A stretch of DNA of 64,000 nucleotides from Patiria miniata (lineage: Eukaryota > Echinodermata > Asteroidea > Valvatida > Asterinidae), in assembly GCF_015706575.1 (NCBI RefSeq), contig NW_024037056.1:15303405-15367404 (forward strand). The letters run 5' to 3'. How positions within the stretch are numbered: the stretch's first letter is position 1; every line of letters begins with the position of its first letter. Both the position numbers and the translations under genes were made by a program. This document shows, piece after piece, positions 45,301 to 59,110 of this stretch. The notes beneath the pieces were generated by a model. The model did no database searches. It was not told where the DNA came from and saw only the letters and a program-made list of their open reading frames with translations.

Positions 45301-47029
45301 AAAACAGTTTTATGATTGTCATTGAGTTTGAAGGTAAATCGTTTACAGTTTTATAATTTCAACTGAAACTGTTTTGTTTTTGTTTTTACAAAGGTAGCGT
45401 GTTCATGTTTTAAAAACCTCGAGGGCCAACTTCAATATTTTGCAAAATAACGTACATGATTGATTGCTTAACTCAGAACTTATTATGGATCAATCAAAGC
45501 GCAAGGCCAGGACGTAGATAACCAAGATTATCCCTTGTCCCAAGATGGTGTCACTTTTCACGAAATGACACAAGTATTACGTAACACCCCGCCAAAAGAT
45601 TACATGTCTCTTAGCGAGCAGCATCCTTCAGACAATGCCGAGTTTTAATGAGGTATTAGACAGCGGGCATCAGATTGCAAGCCTCGCTGTCTTGGTAATC
45701 AAAATCTGGTGTCGAAATCGTAATTTATGGACAAAATTGTTCAGCCGCTGTAAGCCGTCTTGCGTAATAGTCAACGGATCTCTGCGATTTGTCTTGTGAA
45801 TATTCGAATCTTTGAAGATGAAATCCATCTTGACTTAATGAATTTCAAGGTACAAACAGTTTTTCGCCGTATGCCACAATTTTATCTTCAATTAAGGAAA
45901 AATTATTGAGGAAAAAATAAAAAGCCGAGAAGGACGGGCAAGTTGTGTTAAAAAATATATTGGGTGGTATATTTAAATTATTAACTACCTAAAAGGACGT
46001 TTGATTTTGAAATTTTTCGCAAATTACTTGTTCTGTCCCTGGTTTTGATAAAGACAATTTTTGAATTAGTTTTATGCAATATCTTGTAGACTGTAGATGT
46101 TATTTAGTTCCGTACGTTTTATTACTCTTTTCACTTTGAAATTTTGCTTTTGAAATTTGTTACTAAAATGATCTAAGATGAATGCATCGTGCTGCTAATG
46201 TCAGGTATTCTATTTAGGATTTAATTTCTAGGAATACTTTTTCTTGTATCTGACGTTATATTTACCAGTCTTTTATTCACGACTGAAAAATATTGAGTTT
46301 CCAGAAAGCTCGGAACAAGAGGAAACAACAAAATACAGCAGGAAAATAATGCTGAATGAAATCGGAAAACGGAATCAGGTCGAAGAATATGTTGTCGTCA
46401 GGCCCAGATGAGACAATACATTTATATCTTTTCATGCTGTCAAGCCACATTGGCGCGCTTTCTTTACTCGCAACCTACACGCACACAAAGGCACAGTGCT
46501 AGTGACGTGCGCAGACGATAGACCTTTACAAGTTCACGAAGAATGGAGATTTTTTATCTGGGCGCGCAAAACCACTGCTGACAATATCGAGCGGTTTTCT
46601 AAACAGCGTCATGATGTCAAACGGTCTTCAAGACATGTTTTGCAACAGACAGCTACCACTGTTGCAATGTGGAGAAATCGATTTGCTGCAACTTTTTTCT
46701 CCAGCTTTTTTCCTCTTTTCTTTCGTTTTCTCCCTCGGCGTCTGGGGGCTGGAGAATTTCCTTCAATCAAACGGTATTTTCAGAGCTTGTTTCTTTGAAA
46801 ACACATTCATGCATCTTTTTTTCGGACTGACGAAGTTCAGGTGTTTTTTATTTGTCTACTTTTGCAGATCATGTAATTTTTTGGAGTGACGATTGTTCAG
46901 TTGTTTGTTATGTTTGCAAATGTTGTGGCACCACAGACGACAAACATGTAGTTCGACATTTCCAGATCCCCAAGCCAAATTGATTCAAAAGGAGCATAGT
47001 AGAAAAATAAAACAAGACAGCTTAGAAAA
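45301..47029. other. Intergenic sequence, no gene seen
   Basis: Frames at 46496-46798 and 46611-46889 overlap in two frames and have no splice support. The block 45580-45830 is non-repetitive with mixed composition and may be regulatory, without specific evidence. Confidence 0.35.
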
Positions 47030-47150
47030 AAATATGAAATGAATCGGGCTTTTATATCCCAGATTTTGGAAGTGCTACATGCAGAACTTCACTAAAACAA
47101 TGGTCCCAACATTTGGGTTTCGTTTTTTTACTCACCCTGTACAGGATTAA
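47030..47150. repeat. Second copy of the 6.5-kb dispersed repeat
   Basis: CCCAGATTTTGGAAGTGCTA, CATGCAGAACTTCACT, CAATGGTCC, CATTTGGGTTTCGTTTTT and ACTCACCCTGTA follow the same order as at 6505-6598. Confidence 0.7.
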
Positions 47151-47285
47151 TTTCCATTCACAAATTTATTACAATTGTAACAAATCGAGATTGACAGCGA
47201 CCGTGGCTTCTGACATTTTTAAAGTGTGCTGAATTATTTTACTGGTTATGGAAAGGTTAAGATTTCAATTCAGTTACAAATATAC

Positions 47286-47752
47286 AGGGTGTTTTTAAAA
47301 AAGTTGTGCAAACAGATATCCTTGAATTTCTCAGAAACTACAGAACATGATATCGTGATAGAGCATATGAATTATACTATATTGTTTATTCAGTAAAAAA
47401 TGCCATGGAAATCCGTTTATGCAAACCAGATATCTAACGGATTACACACAAGGCTACGGAATTTCACCCATTCCAATGGGATGGGATTTACACAGTTAAT
47501 TTAATTTACATCAGAGTGAAAATTCTGATGCACTGTGTTATCGCTAACTTTGTAAATCCCATTGGAATGGGTGAAAAACCCATAGCCTTTTACAATCTGT
47601 TTGGTTTCTGTTTTCTCTGGTTTGCATGAACGGATTTCCATGGCATTTTCACTAAAGTATAATCAACATGAGCCATCAAGATAAAATACTCATGTTAAGT
47701 AGATTTTGAGAAATTAAAGGATATCTTCTTGCACAACTTTTTTTGGGACACC
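47286..47752. mobile_element. Foldback element with GGTGTCCC-type ends
   Basis: The left end GGGTGTTTTTAAAAAAGTTG is followed by TGCAAACAGATATCCTTGAA. It is mirrored at the right by GGTGTCCCAAAAAAAGTTGT, then GCAAGAAGATATCCTTTAA. Further pairing includes AATGCCATGGAAATCCGTTT and CACCCATTCCAATGGGAT on both sides. Arms are over 200 bases. No transposase is present. Confidence 0.85.
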
Positions 47753-48832
47753 ACGTTGAGCCCTTTGCAGTCACAAGCCACCTTTGATTTTTAAAAGAAA
47801 TATTTTAATGCAGTAACAATGAATGCAAAAGAGGTTTGCTTATGGTTGTGGAACAAAATCACGCTCCTCCAAAATGGATCTTTTATAGGCAAGAAAATGT
47901 ATCAAGAAATCAAACCCTTTGAAAAACAGATCTTTGTATGACATGCTTCGTCTCTTGGATTTTGGTAGAACAAAAAACATGGCGTGTATTTGGAAGACGC
48001 ATAGACGAAGATCACTCCCCAGGAATTCTTGCCGGACTACGGCAGAGCCAAGGTCATTCCGTTAACCTCTGTTTTTCTACCTCGGTCCGTTTTTAGAGTG
48101 CTGCCTCTTCCCGCTAATTCGATTATCATCATGAAAATATGGGGCAGAAAATTATGACGCTTTTGAGAAATGGCGAATAATTGAAGCGGAAGGGAAAGTC
48201 GTCTCTGGCCCATTAAGTGTTGGCTGACGACGAAGGAGGAAAAAAAGTGGATGTCGTCCGGAAACGGACATAGTTCTCGCTTTGGAAATAAAATACATGT
48301 GGAAAGTTGGAATTATGCAAATGTCATCAATGTGTATCATTGTGTTGTAAATTCTTGCAGCATAATGTCTGTACTGAATCTAGAAATAGCACAAGACTTT
48401 ATGCATTTTTTTGTCGCTCTCTCGAAGCTATGGTGTGTACAGTGTGAATACAAAATGCAAACAAAATACAACGGAATGCCAGACGTAGAATTAGTAACCA
48501 ACATAAATAATATGGTTTGAAAGATAAGCCTTTCCACTTAAAATGAGACATCAAACGTCTTCAAAAGTTCACCATGGGACCAAGTTTTCCGTTTTAGGCA
48601 CTGGGACAAGGGTATCATAATTGACTCTGTGTGGATATTTGTCTTGCCTCATGCCAAAAGTGTGTAGCATGTAAACATGTTTTTACAAACTCTACGTCTG
48701 ACATTACGTTGTATTTTGTTTGCAATTTTTGTTGATACACACTGTGTAAGTATTATTTGCTTGCGATTGAGAAGATTTGGAGAAAACAAAAGATCTTTCA
48801 AATTATTATGAGGTCTCTCGGAAACTGTGGGG

Positions 48833-49115
48833 GAGTTTGGCCTAGTGGTTAAGATTCGTGACTCATGATCAAAGGGTCAGGGGTTCGAATCCAGCTGCTG
48901 GTCATGTGTTGTGTCCTTTGGCAAGCCACTTCACCGCAATTGCCTCTCTCCACCCAGGAGTAATGGGTACCGGCATTAGGGGAGTAACATGCGATGGACT
49001 GGCATCCCATCCAGGGGGTGTGGAAATATTCTCAGTCGTTTCATGCCAAGGAAACTGGAGATAAAGACGTCGTCCTGATGAGCTCACGACGGACTTTACT
49101 CTTCACCGTGACTGT
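48833..49115 (+). mobile_element. tRNA-derived SINE, well preserved
   Basis: A box TTGGCCTAGTGGTTAAG (about 48838) and B box GGGGTTCGAATCC (about 48880) are at tRNA-like spacing. Then come TTTGGCAAGCCACTTCACCG, CAATTGCCTCTCTCCACCC and TAATGGGTACCGGCATTAGG. The tail segment ends near CTCTTCACCGTGACTG. The acceptor stem does not pair, so it is not a functional tRNA gene. Confidence 0.85.
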
Positions 49116-49379
49116 TCACAACAATTTTGATGTCATTTCGTTACACAGGCAGGACAAATAAGGTCAAGTTCGCGATTTGTGTTCTTTGTAAACCCTGAGA
49201 TGATCCTCATGCATATTTTCAACGAAACTCGTATTTTGCAATTTTCGGAACAAAATTTAATTACACAGCCAGGGGTTGACCTTGAGTTGTCCATCAGAAG
49301 ACAGGTCAAATATTCCTTCTCCATAATCACTAACGACTTTCTTACAAAAAATATTGCACAATTTCAATTTTCGAGCTTG

Positions 49380-52300
49380 AAAGGCTAACCCCTTACATTG
49401 TTTTCTTTCCAAAAAAAGTAAATTTGCCTGACATTTTAAAATTCCCCCACAAGATCAAATTTCCAAGTTTGAATAAAAATGCAAGTCCTTGCATTTTCGG
49501 TTTTTACAAAACGTCAAATTTTGACAAATTTTGACAAAAATACAAGGCTAACCCCTTACAATTTGAAGTTTCCAGAAACATGTCAACTTTCGCCGAAATT
49601 TCGATTAAAATGCAAGGCTTACACCTTACATTCGTGATTTTTAAGAAAATTTTGGCCCAATTTTTATAAAAATACAAGGCTAACCCCTTAAATTCATGAA
49701 TTTCAACAAAAAGTCAAATTTGCCCAAATTTGATAAAAATGCAAGGCTAACCCCTTACATTCATGAATTTCCTGAAAAAGTCAAAATTTGGCCCAATTTT
49801 GATAAAATTCGGGGCTAACCCCTTACATTCATGAATTTCAAGAAAAAATCAAATTTTGCCCAATTTTGATAAAAATGCACGGCTAACCCCTTACATTTGT
49901 GAATATCAAGAAAAAAAATCAAATTTTGCCAAATTTTGATAAAAATGCAAGGCTAACCCCTTATATTTTTGATTTTTAAAAAATAGTCAAATTTGGCCCA
50001 GTTTTGGTAAAAATATGCAAGGCTAACCCCTTACATTTGTGAATTTCAAGAATAAGTCAAATTTGTCCCAATTTTGATAACAATTCTGCCCAAATTTGAT
50101 AAAAATGCAAGGCTAACCCCTTACATTCATGAATTTCCTGAAAAAGTCAAAATTTGGCCCAATTTTGATAAAATTGGGGGCTAACCCTTTACATTCATGA
50201 ATTTCAAGAAAAAGTCAAATTTGTCCCAATTTTGATAAAAATGCAAGGCTAACCCCTTACATTCCTAAATTTCAACAAAAAGTCAAATTTTGCGCAAATT
50301 TGATAAAAATGCAAGGCTAACCCCTTACATTCATGAATTTCAAGAAAAAGTCAAATTTGGCCCAATTTTGATAAAAATGCAAGGCTAACCCCTTACACTC
50401 ATGAATTTCACCAAAAAGTCAAATTTGCCCAAATTTGATAAAAATGCAAGGCTAACCCCTTACATTAATTAATTTCCTGAAAAAGTCAAATTTTGCCCAA
50501 TTTTGATAAAAATGCAAGGCTAACCCCTTACATTCATGAATTTTAAGAAAAAGTCAAATTTGGCCCAATTTTGATAAAAATGCAAGGCTAACACCTTACA
50601 TTTGTGAATTTCAAGAAAAAAGTCAAATTTGGCCCAATTTGATAAAAATGCAAGGCTAACCCCTTACATTTGTGAATTTCAAGAAAAGGTCAAATTTGGC
50701 CCAATTTGATAAAAATGCAAGGCTAACCCCTTACATTTGTGAATTTCAAGAAAAAGTCAAATTTGGCCCAATTTTGATAAAAATGCAAGGCTAACCCCTT
50801 ACATTTGTGAATTTCAAGAAAAAAGTCAAATTTGGCCCAATTTGATAAAAATGCAAGGCTAACCCCTTACATTTGTGAATTTCAAGAAAAAGTCAAATTT
50901 GGCCCAATTTTGATAAAAATGCAAGGCTAACACCTTACATTTGTGAATTTCAAGAAAAGGTCAAATTTGGCCCAATTTGATAAAAATGCAAGGCTAACCC
51001 CTTACATTTGTGAATTTCAAGAAAAAGTCAAATTTGGCCCAATTTTGATAAAAATGCAAGGCTAACCCCTTACATTTGTGAATTTCAAGAAAAAAGTCAA
51101 ATTTGGCCCAATTTGATAAAAATGCAAGGCTAACCCCTTACATTTGTGAATTTCAAGAAAAAGTCAAATTTGGCCCAATTTTGATAAAAATGCAAGGCTA
51201 ACACCTTACATTCATGAATTTCCTGAAAAAGTCCAAATTTGGCAATTTTTTGATAAAAATGCAAGGCTAACCCCTTACATTCATGAATTTTAAGAAAAAG
51301 TCAAATTTTGCCCAATTTTGATAAAAATGCAAGGCTAACACCTTACATTTGTGAATTTCAAGAAAAAAGTCAAATTTGGCCCAATTTGATAAAAATGCAA
51401 GGCTAACCCCTTACATTTGTGAATTTCAAGAAAAGGTCAAATTTGGCCCAATTTGATAAAAATGCAAGGCTAACCCCTTACATTTGTGAATTTCAAGAAA
51501 AAGTCAAATTTGGCCCAATTTTGATAAAAATGCAAGGCTAACCCCTTACATTTGTGAATTTCAAGAAAAAAGTCAAATTTGGCCCAATTTGATAAAAATG
51601 CAAGGCTAACCCCTTACATTTGTGAATTTCAAGAAAAAGTCAAATTTGTCCAAATTTGAGAAAAATGCAAGACTAACCCCTTACATTCATGAATTTCCTG
51701 AAAAAGTCCAAATTTGGCAATTTTTTGATAAAAATGGAAGGCTAACCCATTACATTCATGAATTTCAAGAAAATTCAAATTTTGCTTAATTTTGATAAAA
51801 ATGCAAGGCTAACCCCTTACATTTGTGAATATCAAGAAAAAAATCATATTTTGCTAAATTTTGATAAAAATGCAAGGCTAACCCCTTACATTCATGAATT
51901 TCCTAAAAAAGTCCAAATTTGGCCCAATTTTGATAAAAATGCAAGGTTAACCCCTTACATTAATGAATTTCAAGAAAATGTCAAATTTTGCCCAATTTTG
52001 ATAAAAATGCAAGGCTAACCCCTTACATTTGTGAATATCATGAAAAAGTCAAATTTTGCCCAATTTTGATAAAAATGCAAGGCTAACCCCTTACATTCAT
52101 GAATTTCAAGAAAAAGTCAAATTTGCCCAAATTTGAGAAAAATGCAAGGCTTACCCCTTACATTCATGAATTTAAAAAAAAAGTCAAATTTGCCCAAATT
52201 TGATTAAAAATGCAAGGCTAACCCCTTACATTCATGAATTTTCTGAAAAAGTCCAAATTTGGCCCAATTTTGATTAAAAATGCAAGGCTAACCCCTTACA

Positions 52301-55300
52301 CTCATGAATTTCAAGAAAAAGTCAAATTCGGCCCAATTTTGATAAAAATGCAAGGCTAACCCCCTACATTCATGAATTTCAACAAAAAGTCATATTTGCC
52401 CAAATTTGAGAAAAATGCAAGGCTAACCCCTTACATTCATGAATTTCAACAAAAAGTCAAATTTGCCCAAATTTGATTAAAAATGCAAGGCTAACCCCTT
52501 ACATTCATGAATTTTCTGAAAAAGTCCAAATTTGGCCCAATTTTGATAAAAATGCAAGGCTAACCCCTTACATTCATGAATTTCAAGAAAAAAAATCAAA
52601 TTTTGCCCAATTTTGATAAAAATGCAAGGCTAACCCCTTACATTTGTGAATATCATGAAAAAGTCAAATTTTGCCCAATTTTGATAAAAATGCAAGGCTA
52701 ACCCCTTACATTTGTGAATTTCAAGAAATAGTCAAATTTTGCCAAATTTTGATAAAAATGCAAGGCTAACCCCTTACATTCATGAATTTCAAGAAAAAAG
52801 TCATATTTGCCCAAATTTGAGAAAAATGCAAGGCTAACCCCTTACATTCATGAATTTCAACAAAAAGTCAAATTTGCCCAAATTTGATTAAAAATGCAAG
52901 GCTAACCCCTTACATTCATGAAATTCAACAAAAAGTCATATTTGCCCAAATTTGAGAAAAATGCAAGGCTAACCCCTTACATTCATGAATTTCAACAAAA
53001 AGTCAAATTTGCCCAAATTTGATTAAAAATGCAAAGCTAACCCCTTACATTCATGAATTTTCTGAAAAAGTCAAAATTTGGCCCAATTTTGATAAAAATG
53101 CAAGGCTAACCCCTTACACTCATGAATTTCAAGAAAAAGTCAAATTCGGCCCAATTTTGATAAAAATGCAAGGCTAACCCCCTACATTCATGAATTTCAA
53201 CAAAAAGTCATATTTGCCCAAATTTGAGAAAAATGCAAGGCTAACCCCTTACATTCATGAATTTCAACAAAAAGTCAAATTTGCCCAAATTTGATTAAAA
53301 ATGCAAGGCTAACCCCTTACATTCATGAATTTTCTGAAAAAGTCCAAATTTGGCCCAATTTTGATAAAAATGCAAGGCTAACCCCTTACATTTGTGAATT
53401 TCAAGAAATAGTCAAATTTTGCCAAATTTTGATAAAAATGCAAGGCTAACCCCTTACATTCATGAATTTCAAGAAAAAAGGCAAATTTGCACAAATTTGA
53501 GAAAAATGCAAGGCTAACCCCTTACATTCATGAATTTCAACAAAAAGTCAAATTTGCCCAAATTTGATTAAAAATGCAAGGCTAACCCCTTACATTCATG
53601 AGATTCAACAAAAAGTCATATTTGCCCAAATTTGAGAAAAATGCAAGGCTAACCCCTTACATTCATGAATTTCAACAAAAAGTCAAATTTGCCCAAATTT
53701 GATTAAAAATGCAAAGCTAACCCCTTACATTCATGAATTTTCTGAAAAAGTCAAAATTTGGCCCAATTTTGATAAAAATGCAAGGCTAACCCCTTACACT
53801 CATGAATTTCAAGAAAAAGTCAAATTTTGCCCAATTTTGATAAAAATACAAGGCAAACCCCTTACATTGGTGAATATCAAGAAAAAATCAAATTTTGCCC
53901 AATTTTGATAAAAATGCAAGGCTAACCCCTTACATTCATGAATTTCAACAAAAAGTCAAATTTGCCCAAATTTGATTAAAAATGCAAGGCTAACCCCTTA
54001 CATTCATGAATTTTCTGAAAAAGTCCAAATTTGGCCCAATTTTAATAAAAATGCAAGGCTAACCCCTTACACTCATGAATTTCAAGAAAAAGGCAAATTT
54101 TGCCCAATTTTAATAAAAATGCAAGGCTAACCCCTTACATTGGTGAATATCAAGAAAAAATCAAATTTTGCCCTATTTTGATAAAAATGCAAGGCTAACC
54201 CCTTACACTCATGAATTTCAAGAAAAAGGCAAATTTTGCCCAATTTTAATAAAAATGCAAGGCTAACCCCTTACATTGGTGAATATCAAGAAAAAATCAA
54301 ATTTTGCCCAATTTTGATAAAAATGCAAGGCTAACCCCTTACATTCATGAATTTCCTGAAAAAGTCAAATTTTGCCCAATTTTGATAAAAATGCAAGGCT
54401 AACCCCTTACATTCATGAATTTCAATAAAAAGTCAAATTTGCCCAAATTTGATAAAAATGCAAGGCTAACCCGTAACATTCATGAAATTCAACAAAAAGT
54501 CAAATTTGCCCAAATTTGAATTAAAATACAAGGCTAACCCCTTACATTCATGAATTTTCTGAAAAAGTCAAAATTTGGCCCAATTTTGATAAAAATGCAA
54601 GACTAACCCCTTAAAGTTTTCGTTTTTTTCGGAATAGTCAGATTATGTCTAAATCTTGATAAAAATGCAAGGCTAACCCCTTACATTGATGAATTCCAAG
54701 AAAAAGTCAGATTTTACCCAATTTTGATAACAATGCAAGGCTAACCCCTTATATTCATGAATTTCAAGAAAAAGTCAAATTTGGCCCAATTTTTAATAAA
54801 AATGCAAGGCTAACCCCTTACATTTGTGAATTTCAAGAATAAGTCAAATTTGGCCCAATTTTGATAAAAATGCAAGGCTAACCCCTTACATTCATGAATT
54901 TCAAGAAAAAGTCAAATTTGGCCCAATTTTGATAAAAATGCAAGGCTAACCCCTTACATTCATGAATTTCCTAAAAAAGTCAAAATTTGGCCCAATTTTG
55001 ATAAAAATGCAAGGCTAACCCCTTACATTCATGAATTTCAAGAAAAAATCTAATTTTGCCCAATTTTGATAAAAATGCAAGGCTAACCCCTTACATTTGT
55101 GAATATCATGAAAAAATCAAATTTTGCCCAATTTTGATAAAAATGCAAGGCTAACCCCTTACATTTGTGAATTTCAAGAAATAGTCAAATTTTGCCAAAT
55201 TTTGATTAAAATGCAAGGCTAACCCCTTACATTCATGAATTTCAAGAAAAAAGTCATATTTGCCCAAATTTGAGAAAAATGCAAGGCTAACCCCTTACAT

Positions 55301-58300
55301 TCATGAATTTCAACAAAAAGTCAAATTTGCCCAAATTTGATTAAAAATGCAAGGCTAACCCCTTACATTCATGAAATTCAACAAAAAGTCATATTTGCCC
55401 AAATTTGAGAAAAATGCAAGGCTAACCCCTTACATTCATGAATTGCAACAAAAAGTCAAATTTGCCCAAATTTGATTAAAAATGCAAGGCTAACCCCTTA
55501 CATTCATGAATTTTCTGAAAAAGTCCAAATTTGGCCCAATTTTGATAAAAATGCAAGGCTAACCCCTTACATTCATGAATTTCAACAAAAAGTCAAATTT
55601 GCTCAAATTTGATTAAAAATGCAAGGCTAACCCCTTACATTCATGAATTTTCTGAAAAAGTCCAAATTTGGCCCAATTTTGATAAAAATGCAAGGCTAAC
55701 CCCTTACATTCATGAATTTCCTGAAAAAGTCAAATTTTGCCCAATTTTGATAAAAATGCAAGGCGCCCCTTACATTCATGAATTTCAACAAAAAGTCAAA
55801 TTTGCCCAAATTTGATAAAAATGCAAGGCTAACCCCTAACATTCATGAATTTCAAAAAAGTCAAATTTGCCCAAATTTTATTAAAAATGCAAGGCTAACC
55901 CCTTACATTCATGAATTTTCTGAAAAAGTCAAAATTTGGCCCAATTTTGATAAAAATGCAAGGCTAACCCCTTACACTCTTGAATTTCAAGAAAAAGGCA
56001 AATTTTGCCCAATTTTGATAAAAATGCAAGGCTAACCCCTTACATTGGTGAATATCAAGAAAAAATCAAATTTTGCCCAATTTTGATAAAAATGCAAGGC
56101 TAACCCCTTACATTCATGAATTTCAACAAAAAGTCAAATTTGCCCAAATTTGATTACAAATGCAAGGCTTACCCCTTACATTCATGAAATTCAACAAAAA
56201 GTCATATTTGCCCAAATTTGAGAAAAATGCAAGGCTAACCTCTTACATTCATGAATTCAACAAAAAGTCAAATTTGCCCAAATTTGATTAGAAATGCAAG
56301 GCTAACCCCTTACATTCATGAATTTCAACAAAAAGTCAAATTTGCCCAATTTTGATAAAAACGCAAGGCTAACCCCTTACATTCATGAATTTCCTGAAAA
56401 AGTCAAATTTTGCACAATTTTGATAAAAATGCAAGGCTAACCCCTTACATTCATGAATTTCCTGAAAAAGTCAAATTTTGCACAATTTTGATAAAAATGC
56501 AAGGCTAACCCCTTACATTCATGAATTTCAACAAAAAGTCATATTTGCCCAAATTTGATAAAAATGAAAGGCTAACCCCTTACATACATGAATTTCAAGA
56601 AAAAGTCAAATTTGCCCAAATTTGATAAAAAAAGCAAGGCTAAACCCTTACATTCATATATTTTCTGAAAAAGTCAAAATTTGGCCCAAATTTGATAAAA
56701 ATGCAAGGCTAACCCCTTACACTCATGAATTTCAAGAAAAAGTCAAATTTGGCCCAAATTTGATAAAAATGCCAGGCTAACCCCTTACATTGGTGAATAT
56801 CAAGAAAAAGTCAAATTTGTCCCAATTTTGATGAAAATGCAAGGCTAACCCCTTACATTCATGAATTTCCTAAAAAAAGTCAAAATTTGGCCCAATTTTG
56901 ATAAAAATGCAAGGCTAACCCCTTACATTTGTAAATATCATGAAAAAAAATCAAATTTGGCCCAATTTTGATAAAAATGCAAGGCTAACCCCTTACATTT
57001 GTGAATATCATGAAAAAATCAAATTTTGCCCAATTTTGATAAAAATGCAAGGCTAACCCCTTACATTTGTGAATTTCAAGAAATAGTCAAATTTTGCCAA
57101 ATTTTGATTAAAATGCAAGGCTAACCCCTTACATTCATGAATTTCAAGAAAAAAGTCATATTTGCCCAAATTTGAGAAAAATGCAAGGCTAACCCCTTAC
57201 ATTCATGAATTTCAACAAAAAGTCAAATTTGCCCAAATTTGATTAAAAATGCAAGGCTAACCCCTTACATTCATGAAATTCAACAAAAAGTCATATTTGC
57301 CCAAATTTGAGAAAAATGCAAGGCTAACCCCTTACATTCATGAATTGCAACAAAAAGTCAAATTTGCCCAAATTTGATTAAAAATGCAAGGCTAACCCCT
57401 TACATTCATGAATTTTCTGAAAAAGTCCAAATTTGGCCCAATTTTGATAAAAATGCAAGGCTAACCCCTTACATTCATGAATTTCAACAAAAAGTCAAAT
57501 TTGCTCAAATTTGATTAAAAATGCAAGGCTAACCCCTTACATTCATGAATTTTCTGAAAAAGTCCAAATTTGGCCCAATTTTGATAAAAATGCAAGGCTA
57601 ACCCCTTACATTCATGAATTTCCTGAAAAAGTCAAATTTTGCCCAATTTTGATAAAAATGCAAGGCGCCCCTTACATTCATGAATTTCAACAAAAAGTCA
57701 AATTTGCCCAAATTTGATAAAAATGCAAGGCTAACCCCTAACATTCATGAATTTCAAAAAAGTCAAATTTGCCCAAATTTTATTAAAAATGCAAGGCTAA
57801 CCCCTTACATTCATGAATTTTCTGAAAAAGTCAAAATTTGGCCCAATTTTGATAAAAATGCAAGGCTAACCCCTTACACTCTTGAATTTCAAGAAAAAGG
57901 CAAATTTTGCCCAATTTTGATAAAAATGCAAGGCTAACCCCTTACATTGGTGAATATCAAGAAAAAATCAAATTTTGCCCAATTTTGATAAAAATGCAAG
58001 GCTAACCCCTTACATTCATGAATTTCAACAAAAAGTCAAATTTGCCCAAATTTGATTACAAATGCAAGGCTTACCCCTTACATTCATGAAATTCAACAAA
58101 AAGTCATATTTGCCCAAATTTGAGAAAAATGCAAGGCTAACCTCTTACATTCATGAATTCAACAAAAAGTCAAATTTGCCCAAATTTGATTAGAAATGCA
58201 AGGCTAACCCCTTACATTCATGAATTTCAACAAAAAGTCAAATTTGCCCAATTTTGATAAAAACGCAAGGCTAACCCCTTACATTCATGAATTTCCTGAA

Positions 58301-59110
58301 AAAGTCAAATTTTGCACAATTTTGATAAAAATGCAAGGCTAACCCCTTACATTCATGAATTTCCTGAAAAAGTCAAATTTTGCACAATTTTGATAAAAAT
58401 GCAAGGCTAACCCCTTACATTCATGAATTTCAACAAAAAGTCATATTTGCCCAAATTTGATAAAAATGAAAGGCTAACCCCTTACATACATGAATTTCAA
58501 GAAAAAGTCAAATTTGCCCAAATTTGATAAAAAAAGCAAGGCTAAACCCTTACATTCATATATTTTCTGAAAAAGTCAAAATTTGGCCCAAATTTGATAA
58601 AAATGCAAGGCTAACCCCTTACACTCATGAATTTCAAGAAAAAGTCAAATTTGGCCCAAATTTGATAAAAATGCCAGGCTAACCCCTTACATTGGTGAAT
58701 ATCAAGAAAAAGTCAAATTTGTCCCAATTTTGATGAAAATGCAAGGCTAACCCCTTACATTCATGAATTTCCTAAAAAAAGTCAAAATTTGGCCCAATTT
58801 TGATAAAAATGCAAGGCTAACCCCTTACATTTGTAAATATCATGAAAAAAAATCAAATTTGGCCCAATTTTGATAAAAATGCAAGGGTAACCCCTTACAT
58901 TTGTGAATATCATGAAAAAAACAAATTTTGCCTAATTTTGATAAAAATGCAAGGCTAACCCCTTTTATTGTTGATTTTTAAGCAAATTGTCAAATTTGGC
59001 CCAGTTTTGGTAAAAATGCAAGGCTAACCCCTTACATTTTGTAATTTCTAGAAAAAAAATCAAATTTTCCCCAATTTTGAAATAATTGCAAGGCTTACCC
59101 CTTACATTCA
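49380..59110. repeat. Satellite array of 67-68-bp monomers (about 143 copies)
   Basis: Monomers run head to tail without a break, all in one orientation. The consensus parts are GATAAAAATGCAAGGCTAAC, CCCTTACATTCATGAATTTC, a variable AAGAAAAAGTC / AACAAAAAGTC / CTGAAAAAGTC module, and AAATTTGGCCCAATTTT. Spacing is 67-68 bases (for example GATAAAAATG at 50708, 50776 and 50843). Units at both edges (49380-49700; 58960-59110) are more diverged than the core, as expected for an array homogenised by unequal exchange. Frames such as 55609-55815 are read-through of the monomer and not genes. A centromeric or heterochromatic role is possible but not shown. Confidence 0.97.
55060..58863. repeat. Two 1902-bp higher-order units in the satellite
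   Basis: The sequence from about 55060 to 56961 is repeated at +1902 (56962-58863), including rare variants: a unit shortened to GCAAGGCGCCCCTTACATTC (near 55761 and 57663), ATTCATATATTTTC, and CCTCTTACATTCATGAATTC. 1902 is about 28 monomers. Copy 2 then runs on into a partial third start with a GCAAGGGTAACC change. Confidence 0.9.

Noticed and set aside
48833..48905. Functional tRNA gene
   Set aside because: A and B boxes are good but the acceptor stem does not pair and a SINE body follows.
55609..57937. Repeated frames encoding KNARLTPYIHEF-type peptides
   Set aside because: These are translations of the satellite monomer. They break at every variant unit and have no start or splice context.
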